NCBI RefSeq assembly: GCF_015500055.1 | Contig: NZ_CP045492.1 | Coordinates: 1,498,501-1,562,500, forward strand | Origin: Mesorhizobium sp. NBSH29 | GTDB taxonomy: Bacteria > Pseudomonadota > Alphaproteobacteria > Rhizobiales > Rhizobiaceae | Reading direction: 5' to 3' | DNA: 64,000 bases | Shown: positions 1-8,200 of the stretch, one piece after another | Position numbering within the stretch: position 1 is the stretch's first letter | Layout of the letters: each line of letters opens with the position of its first letter | Translations under genes and position numbers: made by a program | The notes under the pieces: generated by a model | What the model saw: the letters and a program-made list of their open reading frames with translations, nothing else | Told to the model about the DNA's origin: nothing | Databases searched by the model: none

Positions 1-197
1 CCGCCGGGGCGCAGGTCGATTTCATACGTCTCGATTTCCATGCCCTCGGGGCCGAACCAGACCACGATCTGTTCCGGGTCGGTCCATGCGGCATAAACCA
101 CGCTGCGTGGCGCGTCGATCACCCGCGCCAGAACGATTTCGCGGTCAAGCGGCCAGTTCTGCCAGGCGGAGTCAGAGTTTGTGGATATGGCGCTCAT
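1..197 (-). CDS. SRPBCC/AHSA1-like domain protein (partial, C-terminus outside window)
   Basis: The reverse strand reads from an ATG at 195-197 off the left edge, giving about 65 residues. The part seen has the look of the AHSA1/SRPBCC helix-grip family: an early REIVLARVIDAP segment, then VYAAWTDPEQ and WFGPEG, which is the usual spacing at the start of this fold. Family members bind small hydrophobic ligands; the ligand here is unknown. The gene starts 4 bases after the stop of the ArsR gene and is surely its operon partner, a very common ArsR-SRPBCC pairing. It is truncated only by the window edge. Confidence 0.8.
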   Translation of the reverse strand, partial: MSAISTNSDSAWQNWPLDREIVLARVIDAPRSVVYAAWTDPEQIVVWFGPEGMEIETYEIDLRPG

Positions 198-201
198 CGC
201 T

Positions 202-537
202 TCAGTTCTTCCTCGTCATGCGTTCGATATGGACTTCCATCCGGTCGAGACGGCGCTCCCATGCAGCTATGTGCTGGCGGATCCATCCGTCGGTCGCATG
301 AAGCGCGTCCGGCGCGATCGTACAGGTGCGAACCCGCCCGTTTTTCTCAGACCTCACGAGCCCGCTTTCCTCCAGCACCCGCACATGCTTGAGAAGCGAG
401 GGCAGCGCCAGATCAAACGGCTCGGAGAGCTCGCTGACGGATTTCGGCCCCTCGCACAAACGGCTGACAATGGCCCGTCTTGTCGGGTCAGCGAGTGCGG
501 AAAATGCTTTGTCCAGATTAATTGAATACTTAGCCAT
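202..537 (-). CDS. ArsR-family winged-helix transcriptional regulator
   Basis: About 111 residues forming a compact winged helix. The DPTRRAIVSRL helix, then SVSELSEPFDLALPSLLKHV (recognition helix) and the SGLVRSEKNGR wing are typical of ArsR regulators paired with SRPBCC genes. No metal-binding cysteine motif (ELCVC) is present, so this is not an arsenic sensor. I chose the ATG at 535-537; a longer start at 561 adds eight residues. A near-perfect palindrome covers the chosen start codon, so the protein probably represses its own two-gene operon. Confidence 0.85.
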   Translation of the reverse strand: MAKYSINLDKAFSALADPTRRAIVSRLCEGPKSVSELSEPFDLALPSLLKHVRVLEESGLVRSEKNGRVRTCTIAPDALHATDGWIRQHIAAWERRLDRMEVHIERMTRKN

Positions 538-549
538 ATGGATAAGTAT
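526..549. promoter_or_regulatory. Palindromic operator candidate for the ArsR regulator
   Basis: A 24-base palindrome with arms ATACTTA and TAAGTAT around a CCATATGG core; only one symmetrical pair (G533/A542) fails to match. It spans the start codon of the ArsR gene (535-537). Size, symmetry and place fit an autoregulatory ArsR dimer site. Binding itself is inferred. Confidence 0.6.
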
Positions 550-607
550 CAAGCTGGGCATGTGCCTGTCAAGAGAAAGTTTCCGCCTTGGCTAAGTGTT
601 GAAGCGC

Positions 608-1147
608 CTAATAGATCGGCTTGACCATCTCATGGGTCGACGGCCAGACCCGTGTCGTATGCGGCTGAACCGAACGCTCCAAATAGGTCGAGAGCACGAC
701 GTAGCTGCGCGTTGTCACCACGCCGGGGACATCATAGATCCGCGCCAAAAGCCCTTCGAGCGCGCGGGCATCTTCGGTCCTCACCTTCAATAGCATGCAG
801 GCATCGCCGGCTACTGAATGGATTTCCTCCACTTCGGGGTATCTTGAAATGTCCATCAGCTCCGGCGTCTTACCCCAGCCGCGCGTATCGACATGAACAA
901 AGGCCAGTAGGGATTTCCCCACCGCCTTCGGGTCAATAATCGCAGCCGTCTTGCGAATGGCGCCGGAACGGCGCAGGCGCTTCACCCGTTCATGGGCTGC
1001 GGGCGCTGACAGGCCAGCCGCTTCACCTAGTTGCGCATAGCTGACGGTGGCATCTTCGACCAAAACGCCTAACAATCTTCGGTCAGCGGCGTCGAGGTCC
1101 CGTGACGGAAGCCTGCTTTGCTGAATGCCATCTGTTTCTTCCGCCAT
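608..1147 (-). CDS. Lrp/AsnC-family transcriptional regulator
   Basis: 179 residues. The N-terminal helix-turn-helix (about residues 17-65) has LDAADRRLLGVLVEDATVSY followed by GLSAPAAHERVKRLRRSGAI, the standard AsnC_N pattern. The rest is a RAM/AsnC ligand-binding ferredoxin-like fold (VHVDTRGWGK, VEEIHSVAGDACMLLKV, LEGLLARIYDVPGV). The family senses amino acids as dimers or octamers. It is divergent from an MFS transporter gene, with an inverted repeat between them, so it probably controls that transporter. The ligand is not predictable. Its 25-residue C-terminal tail beyond the RAM domain is slightly long. Confidence 0.9.
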   Translation of the reverse strand: MAEETDGIQQSRLPSRDLDAADRRLLGVLVEDATVSYAQLGEAAGLSAPAAHERVKRLRRSGAIRKTAAIIDPKAVGKSLLAFVHVDTRGWGKTPELMDISRYPEVEEIHSVAGDACMLLKVRTEDARALEGLLARIYDVPGVVTTRSYVVLSTYLERSVQPHTTRVWPSTHEMVKPIY

Positions 1148-1174
1148 CTGCTTGATGCCCTCTTGTTGCTGAAT

Positions 1175-1201
1175 GACATTTTGCGATTATGCCAAAATGT
1201 C
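1175..1201. promoter_or_regulatory. Inverted repeat between divergent Lrp and MFS genes
   Basis: Perfect 9-base arms GACATTTTG and CAAAATGTC separated by 9 bases. It lies 28 bases upstream of the Lrp start and covers the possible starts of the MFS gene. The symmetry and position suit an Lrp/AsnC dimer site that controls both genes. This is inference from layout. Confidence 0.55.
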
Positions 1202-2396
1202 GAAGCTCAATCAATCCGCTCCTGTCCCGGCAGTTCCAGGAATTCCTGCCGCTGCCTACGTGTTGACCGGCTGTATCGGCGTGATCGGGTCTAACTCGCT
1301 TGCTCTTGGACCCATCGCCCCGGAGGTCGCGCGGTCGTTGGGCGCAAGTGTAGCGATGGTGATGCTGGCCTCGGGTGCCTTTGGTCTCGGCACGGCTGCC
1401 AGCGCTCTGTTTCTCGCGCGCCACATTGACCGACTGGGGGCCGGGCGCATGCTGAGGCTGTCCATGGTGGTTCTATCTGCGACCATGCTGGCCTGTGCCG
1501 TAGCGCCCACACTCATGGTGCTGGTCGCAGCTCAATGTGCTGCCGGCATAGCCTCCGGCGTCGCGTTGCCGGCGATCTATTCGAGCGCTGCGGCCATCGC
1601 ACCGCCGGGGCGCGAAAGCCGCACCATCGGCCTTGTGCTGACCGGATGGACCCTCAGCATGGTTGCGGGTGTGTCGCTGGCGGCAGTGGTTGCCGATTTC
1701 ATTCACTGGCGCGCGGTCTATAGCGTTGTTGCACTGCTGGCGCTTGTCGCCAGCGCGGGGATGGCGCTTTTGCCCGCGCACCAGGCTGCGGCCACCGGGC
1801 CCGCTTCATCGCCGCTGGCTACCGCCAATATCGAGGGCGTCAAGCCGCTATTGCTGGCTTGTGGTGCGTTTATGACTGCATTCTACGGCGTCTATGGCTA
1901 CCTCGGGGCCCACCTCCATGATGGTCTTGGCCAATCTGTCAGCGCCAATGGCCTGGCAGCCCTCATCTATGGCATCGGCTTTGGCAGTGCGACGGCACTG
2001 GACGGGGTTGCCGACAGGGTGGGCGCGCGCCGGATGATGCCGATAGTCTTTGTCATTGTTGCGGTCGTCTATCTGTTGCTGGGGCTGGCAGCCTCAAGCT
2101 TTGTTGCGGTGCTGGCTGTCGTGTTTCTGTGGGGACTTTCCAACCATTTGGGGCTGAACCTGCTAATCATGCGGCTGACGTCGATTGATCCGTCGCAGCG
2201 CGGTACCGTGATGGGGCTCAACAGTGCGGTAACCTACCTTGCGGTGTTCGCCGGCACGGGCGGTTTTGGTCCCATCTACGCCCGGTTCGGCTTTTCGGCT
2301 GCCGCCTATTGCGCCATGGCGTTGACCCTGGTGGCAGCGGTGGCGGGCAGCTACGGCGGTGCACGACGGCAGATAAAGACAGACTATCCGGCGTAG
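1197..2396 (+). CDS. MFS transporter
   Basis: About 399 residues with twelve likely membrane helices. The loop between helices 2 and 3 has ARHIDRLGAGRML, a degenerate form of the MFS A motif (G-x3-D-R-x-G-R). The profile resembles the DHA1 drug/arabinose-type efflux family. The start is unsure: ATG at 1197 and ATG at 1173 both lie in the inverted repeat and neither has a Shine-Dalgarno sequence. It is divergent from the Lrp gene, which suggests export of an amino acid or related compound. The 3' end overlaps the convergent membrane protein gene by 13 bases. Confidence 0.85.
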   Translation: MSKLNQSAPVPAVPGIPAAAYVLTGCIGVIGSNSLALGPIAPEVARSLGASVAMVMLASGAFGLGTAASALFLARHIDRLGAGRMLRLSMVVLSATMLACAVAPTLMVLVAAQCAAGIASGVALPAIYSSAAAIAPPGRESRTIGLVLTGWTLSMVAGVSLAAVVADFIHWRAVYSVVALLALVASAGMALLPAHQAAATGPASSPLATANIEGVKPLLLACGAFMTAFYGVYGYLGAHLHDGLGQSVSANGLAALIYGIGFGSATALDGVADRVGARRMMPIVFVIVAVVYLLLGLAASSFVAVLAVVFLWGLSNHLGLNLLIMRLTSIDPSQRGTVMGLNSAVTYLAVFAGTGGFGPIYARFGFSAAAYCAMALTLVAAVAGSYGGARRQIKTDYPA

Positions 2397-2992
2397 TGAA
2401 CAGATGGGGTCAGTCCAAGCAGCGCCTGCAGGGTGAGGAGAACGGCGAACGCCGCGAGCAGCATGGCGACAAATAACCCGCTGGCGACTGCCGGCCCCTT
2501 GCCCAGCACCGCATTTGTCAGCCGCCAGGACAGCACCATCGAAATGAGGAAGATCGTCAGAGTCGCAAAGGTGACGATCTCCTTGGTATCGGGCAAGAAA
2601 AGCTGCAGCAGAACCGGTGGCAGCATCATCCAGACGATGATCACCTGGGACCAGTTGGTGGCAACCACATAGGCGACGAACCGACTGGCCAGCCCGACAT
2701 GCCGAGCCGCGAGCGCTAGCATGGCCAGGGGCAACGCCCAGGTAGCAATGTCGATGAAACCGAGGCGTAAGAAGATAGAAAACCGCCCGCCGGAAACATC
2801 GGGCCTGAGGCTCAGATCGTTGGCCACCGCTGCCCAACCCACCACAAAGGGTGGCAGCGCCAGAATGATGGCAAAGAAGGAATTCCAGAACCCGTCGGCG
2901 GAAAGGTCAAGCTGCTTCAGGCCTTCCGGCTTGCCTTTCAGGAGCAGCCAGGCCCCTTTGAGATAAGTCTCGATCTGATCGGCTGTGGGCAT
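2384..2992 (-). CDS. Hypothetical membrane protein downstream of dapE
   Basis: 202 residues that I cannot assign to a named family. A 30-residue N-terminal amphipathic part is followed by about five hydrophobic segments (near residues 37-58, 82-104, 112-133, 140-158 and 168-192), so it is an inner membrane protein. It starts 6 bases after the stop of dapE on the same strand and is probably co-transcribed with it. The layout suggests a conserved neighbour of dapE, but nothing in the sequence ties it to lysine synthesis. Confidence 0.75.
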   Translation of the reverse strand: MPTADQIETYLKGAWLLLKGKPEGLKQLDLSADGFWNSFFAIILALPPFVVGWAAVANDLSLRPDVSGGRFSIFLRLGFIDIATWALPLAMLALAARHVGLASRFVAYVVATNWSQVIIVWMMLPPVLLQLFLPDTKEIVTFATLTIFLISMVLSWRLTNAVLGKGPAVASGLFVAMLLAAFAVLLTLQALLGLTPSVHYAG

Positions 2993-2998
2993 TGCGTC

Positions 2999-4186
2999 TC
3001 ACCCGAACCAGTCTGCGAGGAAGCGCTCGTAAATCTGCGTCAGCGTCTCCAGATCGGCAAGCGCGACCCGCTCGTCGACCATATGCATGGTCTGGCCGAC
3101 CAGCCCGAACTCGACAACCGGGCAATAATCCTTGATGAAGCGCGCATCCGATGTTCCGCCTGACGTGGACAGCACCGGCACCTTGCCGGTCACGGCTGCC
3201 ACTGATCCTGAGAGCGTGCCGATCAGCTTTTCGTCACGGGTCAGAAAGACTTGGCTTGGAACGCCGCGCCAGACAAGCTCATAATCGACAGGCGCGGGCT
3301 TGCCCTGGCGCAGCTTGGTGCGACGGGCAGCGCGGTCCAGCCGGTTGTGGATTTCCGCCTGCAGGGTCTCGACGTTCCAGCTGTCGTTGAAGCGCACATT
3401 GAAGATGGCAGTGGCTTTCGCCGGGATGACATTGGTCGCCGGGTTGCCGACATCTATGGAGGTAACCTCCAGATTGGTCGGCTGGAAATCGGCTGTGCCA
3501 CCATCAAGGGCCGGAGCCAAAAGCGCATCGACAAGCGTGACGATGCTGCGCACCGGATTGTCGGCCAGATGGGGATAGGCGGCATGGCCCTGCCGCCCAT
3601 TTATGGTGAGCGTCGCCGAGATCGAGCCGCGCCGCCCGATCTTGATCATGTCGCCGAGTGTATCCGGATTGGTCGGCTCGCCAACGAGCGCGGCATCCCA
3701 GCTCTCGCCCTTGCTTTTTGCCCAGTCGAGTAGCTTGGTGGTACCGTTGATAGCCGGACCTTCCTCATCGCCAGTGATGACGAACGAGATCGAACCCTTA
3801 GGCCTTCCGGTCTTTTCTATATGGCGGGCGACAGCGGCGACGAAGCAGGCAATGCCGCCCTTCATGTCGACAGCGCCGCGGCCATACATCTGCCCGCCTG
3901 CAATCTCGGCGGCAAAGGGAGGATACGTCCAGCTTGCTTCGTCGCCCACCGGCACCACATCGGTGTGCCCGGCAAACATCAGATGCGGTCCGTTGCCAGA
4001 TAGTCTTGCATAAAGGTTTTCGATTTCCGGCGTGCCGTCCTCGCTGAAGACAGGCCGCTCGACCGAAAATCCGAGCGGCAAAAGCATTGCCTCCAGCGCA
4101 GATAACGCACCACCCTCCGCGGGTGTCACCGAAGGGCACCGGATAAGCGTGGCAAGATTGGCGGCAGGATCAGAAGGCAGCATCAT
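2999..4186 (-). CDS. dapE: Succinyl-diaminopimelate desuccinylase
   Basis: 395 residues, full length for the family. DapE hydrolyses N-succinyl-LL-2,6-diaminopimelate to LL-DAP and succinate in the succinylase branch of lysine and peptidoglycan precursor synthesis; it is a cytosolic di-zinc M20 enzyme. Visible marks are [10 protein letters not shown] near the start, the metal motif [21 protein letters not shown] with its bridging aspartate, the [11 protein letters not shown] segment with the catalytic glutamate, and the C-terminal [10 protein letters not shown]. dapD of the same pathway is about 23 kb away at 26923. The start could be either of two adjacent ATG codons. Confidence 0.95.
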   Translation of the reverse strand: MMLPSDPAANLATLIRCPSVTPAEGGALSALEAMLLPLGFSVERPVFSEDGTPEIENLYARLSGNGPHLMFAGHTDVVPVGDEASWTYPPFAAEIAGGQMYGRGAVDMKGGIACFVAAVARHIEKTGRPKGSISFVITGDEEGPAINGTTKLLDWAKSKGESWDAALVGEPTNPDTLGDMIKIGRRGSISATLTINGRQGHAAYPHLADNPVRSIVTLVDALLAPALDGGTADFQPTNLEVTSIDVGNPATNVIPAKATAIFNVRFNDSWNVETLQAEIHNRLDRAARRTKLRQGKPAPVDYELVWRGVPSQVFLTRDEKLIGTLSGSVAAVTGKVPVLSTSGGTSDARFIKDYCPVVEFGLVGQTMHMVDERVALADLETLTQIYERFLADWFG

Positions 4187-4252
4187 GGCTGCAGGATTAG
4201 CTTAAACCAGATGGGCTGTCACCGGGGCGGAAGCAGCTCCGTGAAGAGATAT

Positions 4253-4441
4253 CTAGCCGCGAGACGATTGCATCCGTTCCTGCATCGGCGTCGCAGGGAA
4301 GGGGGGCAGCGATGCCTTGAAAAACCGCTCGGCAAGGGCACGATCAATAACAAGATCAGAGCGCTTCGCGCCAGGGTTCTTCCGGCCCTTAATGCCGCGG
4401 CTAACGGTTTCTGTTTCGTTCGCTTTCTTCTTGTCGCTCAT
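4253..4441 (-). CDS. Small charged protein of unknown function coupled to an ADP-ribosyltransferase gene
   Basis: 62 residues, rich in Lys, Arg and Glu, with no signal peptide or membrane segment. I do not recognise it. Its ATG overlaps the stop of the ADP-ribosyltransferase gene (ATGA), so the two are probably translated together. The N-terminal third (SDKKKANETETVSRG) looks disordered; residues 31-46 may form one helix. It might be an antidote, chaperone or partner of the upstream enzyme, but this rests on position only. Confidence 0.5.
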   Translation of the reverse strand: MSDKKKANETETVSRGIKGRKNPGAKRSDLVIDRALAERFFKASLPPFPATPMQERMQSSRG

Positions 4442-5007
4442 TCTAATTCTTCCAGGCTGATGATGGCCCGACCCTGATCCCGCATCACATTTGCTACAGT
4501 GAAATGACGACCAGCCGGAATCAAGACTTCACATTCGTGGAAGTTGGCTGAGAGAAACCACACTGCCCGTGCAGTAAGCGCCCGAATTATGAACAAAATG
4601 TTTCCTCCGAAGGCCTGGTCCTCCTTGATACTTGCGCTGGTAAAACCCCGAAAATGCACCATTTCGCCAGGTCTGTAGGGCTCGAGAAATGCATCGACGT
4701 CTGCCGTTTTATAGCCGCGATACACCACCCCTCCATTCGTTTTGAAGGCCGGTAATTTTTGGAGCGCGGAGTTCAGGACATCGCAAAACGCACGGATTTC
4801 GGTGCCGGGATTACCTGCCCAAAGCTGTTCATTGATGTGGTCATGCCAATTCATGCTGGTTGTGTAGACATAGAAGGCCAAAGCCTCGAAATTCAGGATG
4901 CTTCCGTGCTGGATATCATCCAATCCGCCAAATCTGCTGGCATAGAGCGACGCGTTCTGTGCGCCCACGATTGCAGTTAGATGGCCGTAGAAGTGTTCGC
5001 CGTCCAT
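4438..5007 (-). CDS. Stand-alone ADP-ribosyltransferase (R-S-E class, ExE motif)
   Basis: 189 residues with an almost bare ART fold. N-terminal helices (EALAFYVYTTSMNWHDHINE, residues 41-60) match the part that precedes the NAD cleft in exoenzyme-type ARTs. The three R-S-E elements are visible: VVYRG with Arg97, FTSAS with Ser124, and E158-C159-E160 just before VLIPAGRHFTV. An ExE pair is the mark of enzymes that modify arginine. There is no signal peptide or secretion domain. The ATG at 5007 has an AGGG six bases upstream; a GTG at 5022 is possible. Base composition looks less GC-rich than its neighbours, suggesting transfer. The target is unknown. Confidence 0.75.
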   Translation of the reverse strand: MDGEHFYGHLTAIVGAQNASLYASRFGGLDDIQHGSILNFEALAFYVYTTSMNWHDHINEQLWAGNPGTEIRAFCDVLNSALQKLPAFKTNGGVVYRGYKTADVDAFLEPYRPGEMVHFRGFTSASIKEDQAFGGNILFIIRALTARAVWFLSANFHECEVLIPAGRHFTVANVMRDQGRAIISLEELE

Positions 5008-5261
5008 GCAATACCCTGACACGTTTGGATCAGTTGCGGCCGTCCTTGGCAGCTAAATGCTTCAACACTCATAGCTTGTATCGACGCGAAACTCACTTGT
5101 TTGTTGTGGCGCTTGAAAACGCCTGTGCCCCACCCTCCCAAGGTCATGGACCATGGCGTGCTGAGCAACATTTTGCTGGTCCAGCGGCGGGTACCGTCGA
5201 CGCCGGCCTGTCATCCCTGCTAGGACGGATTGATCTTGTTTGCATCGATGTGGACCCCAGC

Positions 5262-6410
5262 ATGGAACTGACCAATCAGGATATCGCCGATCTGATCGCC
5301 TTTCGGCACGAACTGCATCGGTATCCCGAAATTTCCAATGACGAGAAAGAGACCGCCCAACGCGTTGTCGACTTTCTTGCCGATACGGGTGCTGCCAACG
5401 TGCTGACCGGGCTTGGCGGACATGGTGTTGCCATGGTGTTCGACAGTGGCGCGCCTGGGCCAACGGTCCTCTTTCGCAGCGAGCTCGACGCGTTGCCCAT
5501 CGAGGAGTTGTCGGACATTTCCCACCGTTCCACGGTACCCGGTACTTCGCATATGTGCGGCCATGACGGGCATACGGCCATCGTGGCTGCGCTTGGCCGT
5601 CAATTCGGCCGTAGGCCGCCAGCGCGCGGGCGTGTGGTACTGATGTTCCAGCCGGCCGAGGAAACCGGCGATGGCGCAGCCGGTGTAGTCGCTGACCCGC
5701 GCTATGAAAGAATCCGTCCCGATTTTGCATTCTCCCTGCACAATCTTCCGGGCACCCCGCTTGGCCATGTGCGTCTGAAGCCCGGCGTGGTGAACTGCGC
5801 CTCGCGGGGCATGCGGATTATTCTTGAAGGCAAGACCGCTCATTCCTCCATGCCCGAAACGGGCATCTCTCCGATGCTGGCGATGAGCCAGCTGATGCCG
5901 GCGCTGGAAAAGCTTGGGGGCGGCAGTTTTTACGATGACAATTTTGCCATGGTGACGGTGACCCACGCCATGATGGGAGAACCCGTGTTTGGCATCGCCC
6001 CCGGTCATGCCGAAATCCGCGCCACGCTGCGTACAAGGCTGGATGAGCGCATGGCCGATTTGAGCCGTGCGGCAGAAACTCTGTTGAAGGATATGGCTGA
6101 GCAAAGCGGCCTTCGCCACGGCTTCGACTATCACGAGATATTCGTCGCATCGCTCAATGATGGCGAGGCTGTAGAGCATCTGCGCGCCGCGCTGGTCGCG
6201 GAAAACATTCCCCATGACGAGACCCAGTTGCCGATGCGCGCGTCTGAGGATTTCGGCACGTTCGGCCATGCGTCGAAATCCGCGATGCTGTTCCTCGGCG
6301 CCGGCGTCGACCGGCCATCGCTGCACAATCCGGACTATGATTTCCCTGATGACCTGATTGCAATTGGCGCGCGCATCTTTATGCGCACCGCCCGCAGCCT
6401 TCTCGGCTGA
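5262..6410 (+). CDS. M20 family amidohydrolase (hippurate hydrolase/HipO-like)
   Basis: 382 residues. Motifs typical of M20D amidohydrolases are present: FRHELHRYPEISNDE at the N-terminus, FRSELDALPIEE, MCGHDGHTAIV with the metal-bound Cys-Gly-His, FQPAEETGDGA with the catalytic Glu pair, and a C-terminal MRASEDFGTFG. Enzymes of this group cleave N-acyl amino acids and related amides in the cytosol; the true substrate is unknown. I chose ATG 5262 because the conserved domain starts right after it; the frame stays open upstream without family similarity. Its stop abuts the stop of the convergent sugar dehydrogenase. Confidence 0.88.
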   Translation: MELTNQDIADLIAFRHELHRYPEISNDEKETAQRVVDFLADTGAANVLTGLGGHGVAMVFDSGAPGPTVLFRSELDALPIEELSDISHRSTVPGTSHMCGHDGHTAIVAALGRQFGRRPPARGRVVLMFQPAEETGDGAAGVVADPRYERIRPDFAFSLHNLPGTPLGHVRLKPGVVNCASRGMRIILEGKTAHSSMPETGISPMLAMSQLMPALEKLGGGSFYDDNFAMVTVTHAMMGEPVFGIAPGHAEIRATLRTRLDERMADLSRAAETLLKDMAEQSGLRHGFDYHEIFVASLNDGEAVEHLRAALVAENIPHDETQLPMRASEDFGTFGHASKSAMLFLGAGVDRPSLHNPDYDFPDDLIAIGARIFMRTARSLLG

Positions 6411-7616
6411 CTATTGTGCCGACGCTGAAAGCCGCAGTATCTGGCTGCCGCCACCATTCTCGGTGACGGCAAAGACAGATCCGTCAGGCGCCACTTTCAC
6501 GTCACGCACCCGCGCACCGACGTCAACGCGCTCTTCGGCCACCACGCGGTCGCCGCCCATGTGCAGCACAACCACGGATTGAGCGACCAGCCCGCCGACA
6601 AGAAAGGCATTTTTCCAACTCGCGAACATGGTGCCATCATAAAATGCCATGCCCGACGGCGCGATCACCGGGTCCCAGTAGTAGACCGGCTGTTCGGTGG
6701 CTGCGGTGCGGGTGATGCCGTCTCCAATCGGCGCCCCGCTATAGTCGATCCCATAGGTCACCTCCGGCCAGCCATAATTGAGCCCCGCCTGCGGCCGATT
6801 CAATTCATCGCCGCCGCGCGGTCCGTGTTCGACAGTCCACAGCCGGCCCGTGCCGTCCAGCGTTGCCGACTGGAGGTTGCGGTGGCCAAGGCTCCAGATC
6901 TCCGGTAGCGCACCGTCGACGTCGATAAAGGGATTGTCCGGAAGCGCCGCACCGGTTTGGTCAATGCGAAACACCTTGCCAAGCCCGCTGGCGATATCCT
7001 GCGCCTGCCCGCGCACGGCTGTATCGGAGCGTTCGCCAACCGTGACATAGAGCGACCCATCGGGCGCAAATACCAGCCGCGAACCGAAATGGGCACGCCC
7101 GGCAAAAGTCGGCGTCTGCCGGAAGACGATGCGGATATCGCCAAGGCGCGGCGCGTCTGCGTCCAGCGCCAATGTTGCGCTTGCAACCGAAGTGCCGTTG
7201 CCACCTTCGCGCGGCTCGGCAAACGAAAAGAAGATGCGCCGGCTCTGCTCGAAATCAGGCGCCAGCGCCACGTCGAGAAGCCCGCCCTGCCCACCGGCAT
7301 CCACGGCTGGCACGCCGGCAATGTCGGGCCCCGCTTTGCCCTCGGGCGAAACGATAAACATCCGCCCCTCCTTGGCGGTCACCAGCATGGCGCCCCCGGG
7401 CAAGAACTCCAACCCCCAAAGCCGCGGCAACCCTTCGGCCACCACCGAGACAAGCGGCTGGGTCAAGGACGCGGGCAAGGGCGCCCGCGTCTGCCCGGCA
7501 AAGACCGGCTGCTGCTTCGGCGCATTGGGTGCCTGCGTCTCGACGCTCGTTTGGGCAGATGCCGGGATGGCCGTGAGCAACATGGCGACAACGGCAAGGG
7601 CGAGGCGGCGGAGCAT
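6411..7616 (-). CDS. PQQ-dependent soluble aldose sugar dehydrogenase-like protein
   Basis: 401 residues with a Sec signal peptide (hydrophobic LALAVVAMLLTAIPASAQ), so periplasmic. The body is the six-bladed GSDH beta-propeller: GLPRLWGLEFLPGGAMLVT, GGLLDVALAPDF, HFGSRLVFAPDGSLYV, LGHRNLQ, HGPRGGDELN, GLNYGWPEVTYG and APSGMAFYDG follow the order seen in Asd/YliI enzymes. The family oxidises aldoses to lactones with PQQ and calcium. No PQQ synthesis genes are in the window, so the holoenzyme state is unknown. A single-gene unit. Confidence 0.88.
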   Translation of the reverse strand: MLRRLALAVVAMLLTAIPASAQTSVETQAPNAPKQQPVFAGQTRAPLPASLTQPLVSVVAEGLPRLWGLEFLPGGAMLVTAKEGRMFIVSPEGKAGPDIAGVPAVDAGGQGGLLDVALAPDFEQSRRIFFSFAEPREGGNGTSVASATLALDADAPRLGDIRIVFRQTPTFAGRAHFGSRLVFAPDGSLYVTVGERSDTAVRGQAQDIASGLGKVFRIDQTGAALPDNPFIDVDGALPEIWSLGHRNLQSATLDGTGRLWTVEHGPRGGDELNRPQAGLNYGWPEVTYGIDYSGAPIGDGITRTAATEQPVYYWDPVIAPSGMAFYDGTMFASWKNAFLVGGLVAQSVVVLHMGGDRVVAEERVDVGARVRDVKVAPDGSVFAVTENGGGSQILRLSASAQ

Positions 7617-7883
7617 AGCGGAATCCTTTCGTGTCGCGGCAGGAAAGTGTCGCGGCAGGAAGGGACCAAACTAGGGCGGCGCGCGCAGATCTCCAGATTG
7701 TTGATACCCCCGGACAATCATTGGTCTACCAAGCCACAGTGTGATTTCAGGATTTCGCGATACTAAAAGGCGTCCGGTCCATTGTACCGAAAGCGACATC
7801 GCTGCTTGGATCATCGCCCGAAATAGCTCGCACTTCGAAGTTTAGGCGGATCGATCCACGACTAGAATCGCTCAACTAAAAGT

Positions 7884-7960
7884 TGGCGCGCCCGAAAGGA
7901 TTCGAACCTCTGACCCCCAGATTCGTAGTCTGGTGCTCTATCCAGCTGAGCTACGGGCGC
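7884..7960 (-). tRNA. tRNA-Arg (anticodon ACG)
   Basis: 77 nucleotides on the reverse strand fold into a full cloverleaf. The acceptor stem is GCGCCCG with CGGGCGC, the anticodon stem is CCAGA/TCTGG around a CTACGAA loop (anticodon ACG), the T loop is TTCGAAT, and CCA is encoded at the 3' end. The wobble A is normally deaminated to inosine by TadA, so it reads CGU, CGC and CGA. Confidence 0.96.
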
Positions 7961-8200
7961 GCGCCGGGCCTTTCATGGCCCTGCTACCGGAGAAACCGCT
8001 CCGGCTGCAATCGAGCTGGTACCTAGCGAGTGATGGCGGCAAATGCAAGCGGCTTGCCACAAAACTTTCATATGCGGCTGTCCTGCAGTGAGGTTGCGGC
8101 AAGGGGCGTAATTGGCCGCGCAATGGGATCACGGAAAAAGCTGTCAGGTCTGGCTTTCGAGCTTTACAGTGCAGCGCTTGCCGCGCACGCCACCGGCACG

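Noticed and set aside
4860-5261. Upstream extension of the M20 amidohydrolase by 134 residues
   Set aside because: The extra part shows no signal peptide or family similarity; the M20 domain begins right after ATG 5262.
5220-6326. 368-codon open frame opposite the M20 amidohydrolase
   Set aside because: It has no family features or ribosome site; long antisense frames are expected in GC-rich genes with this codon use.
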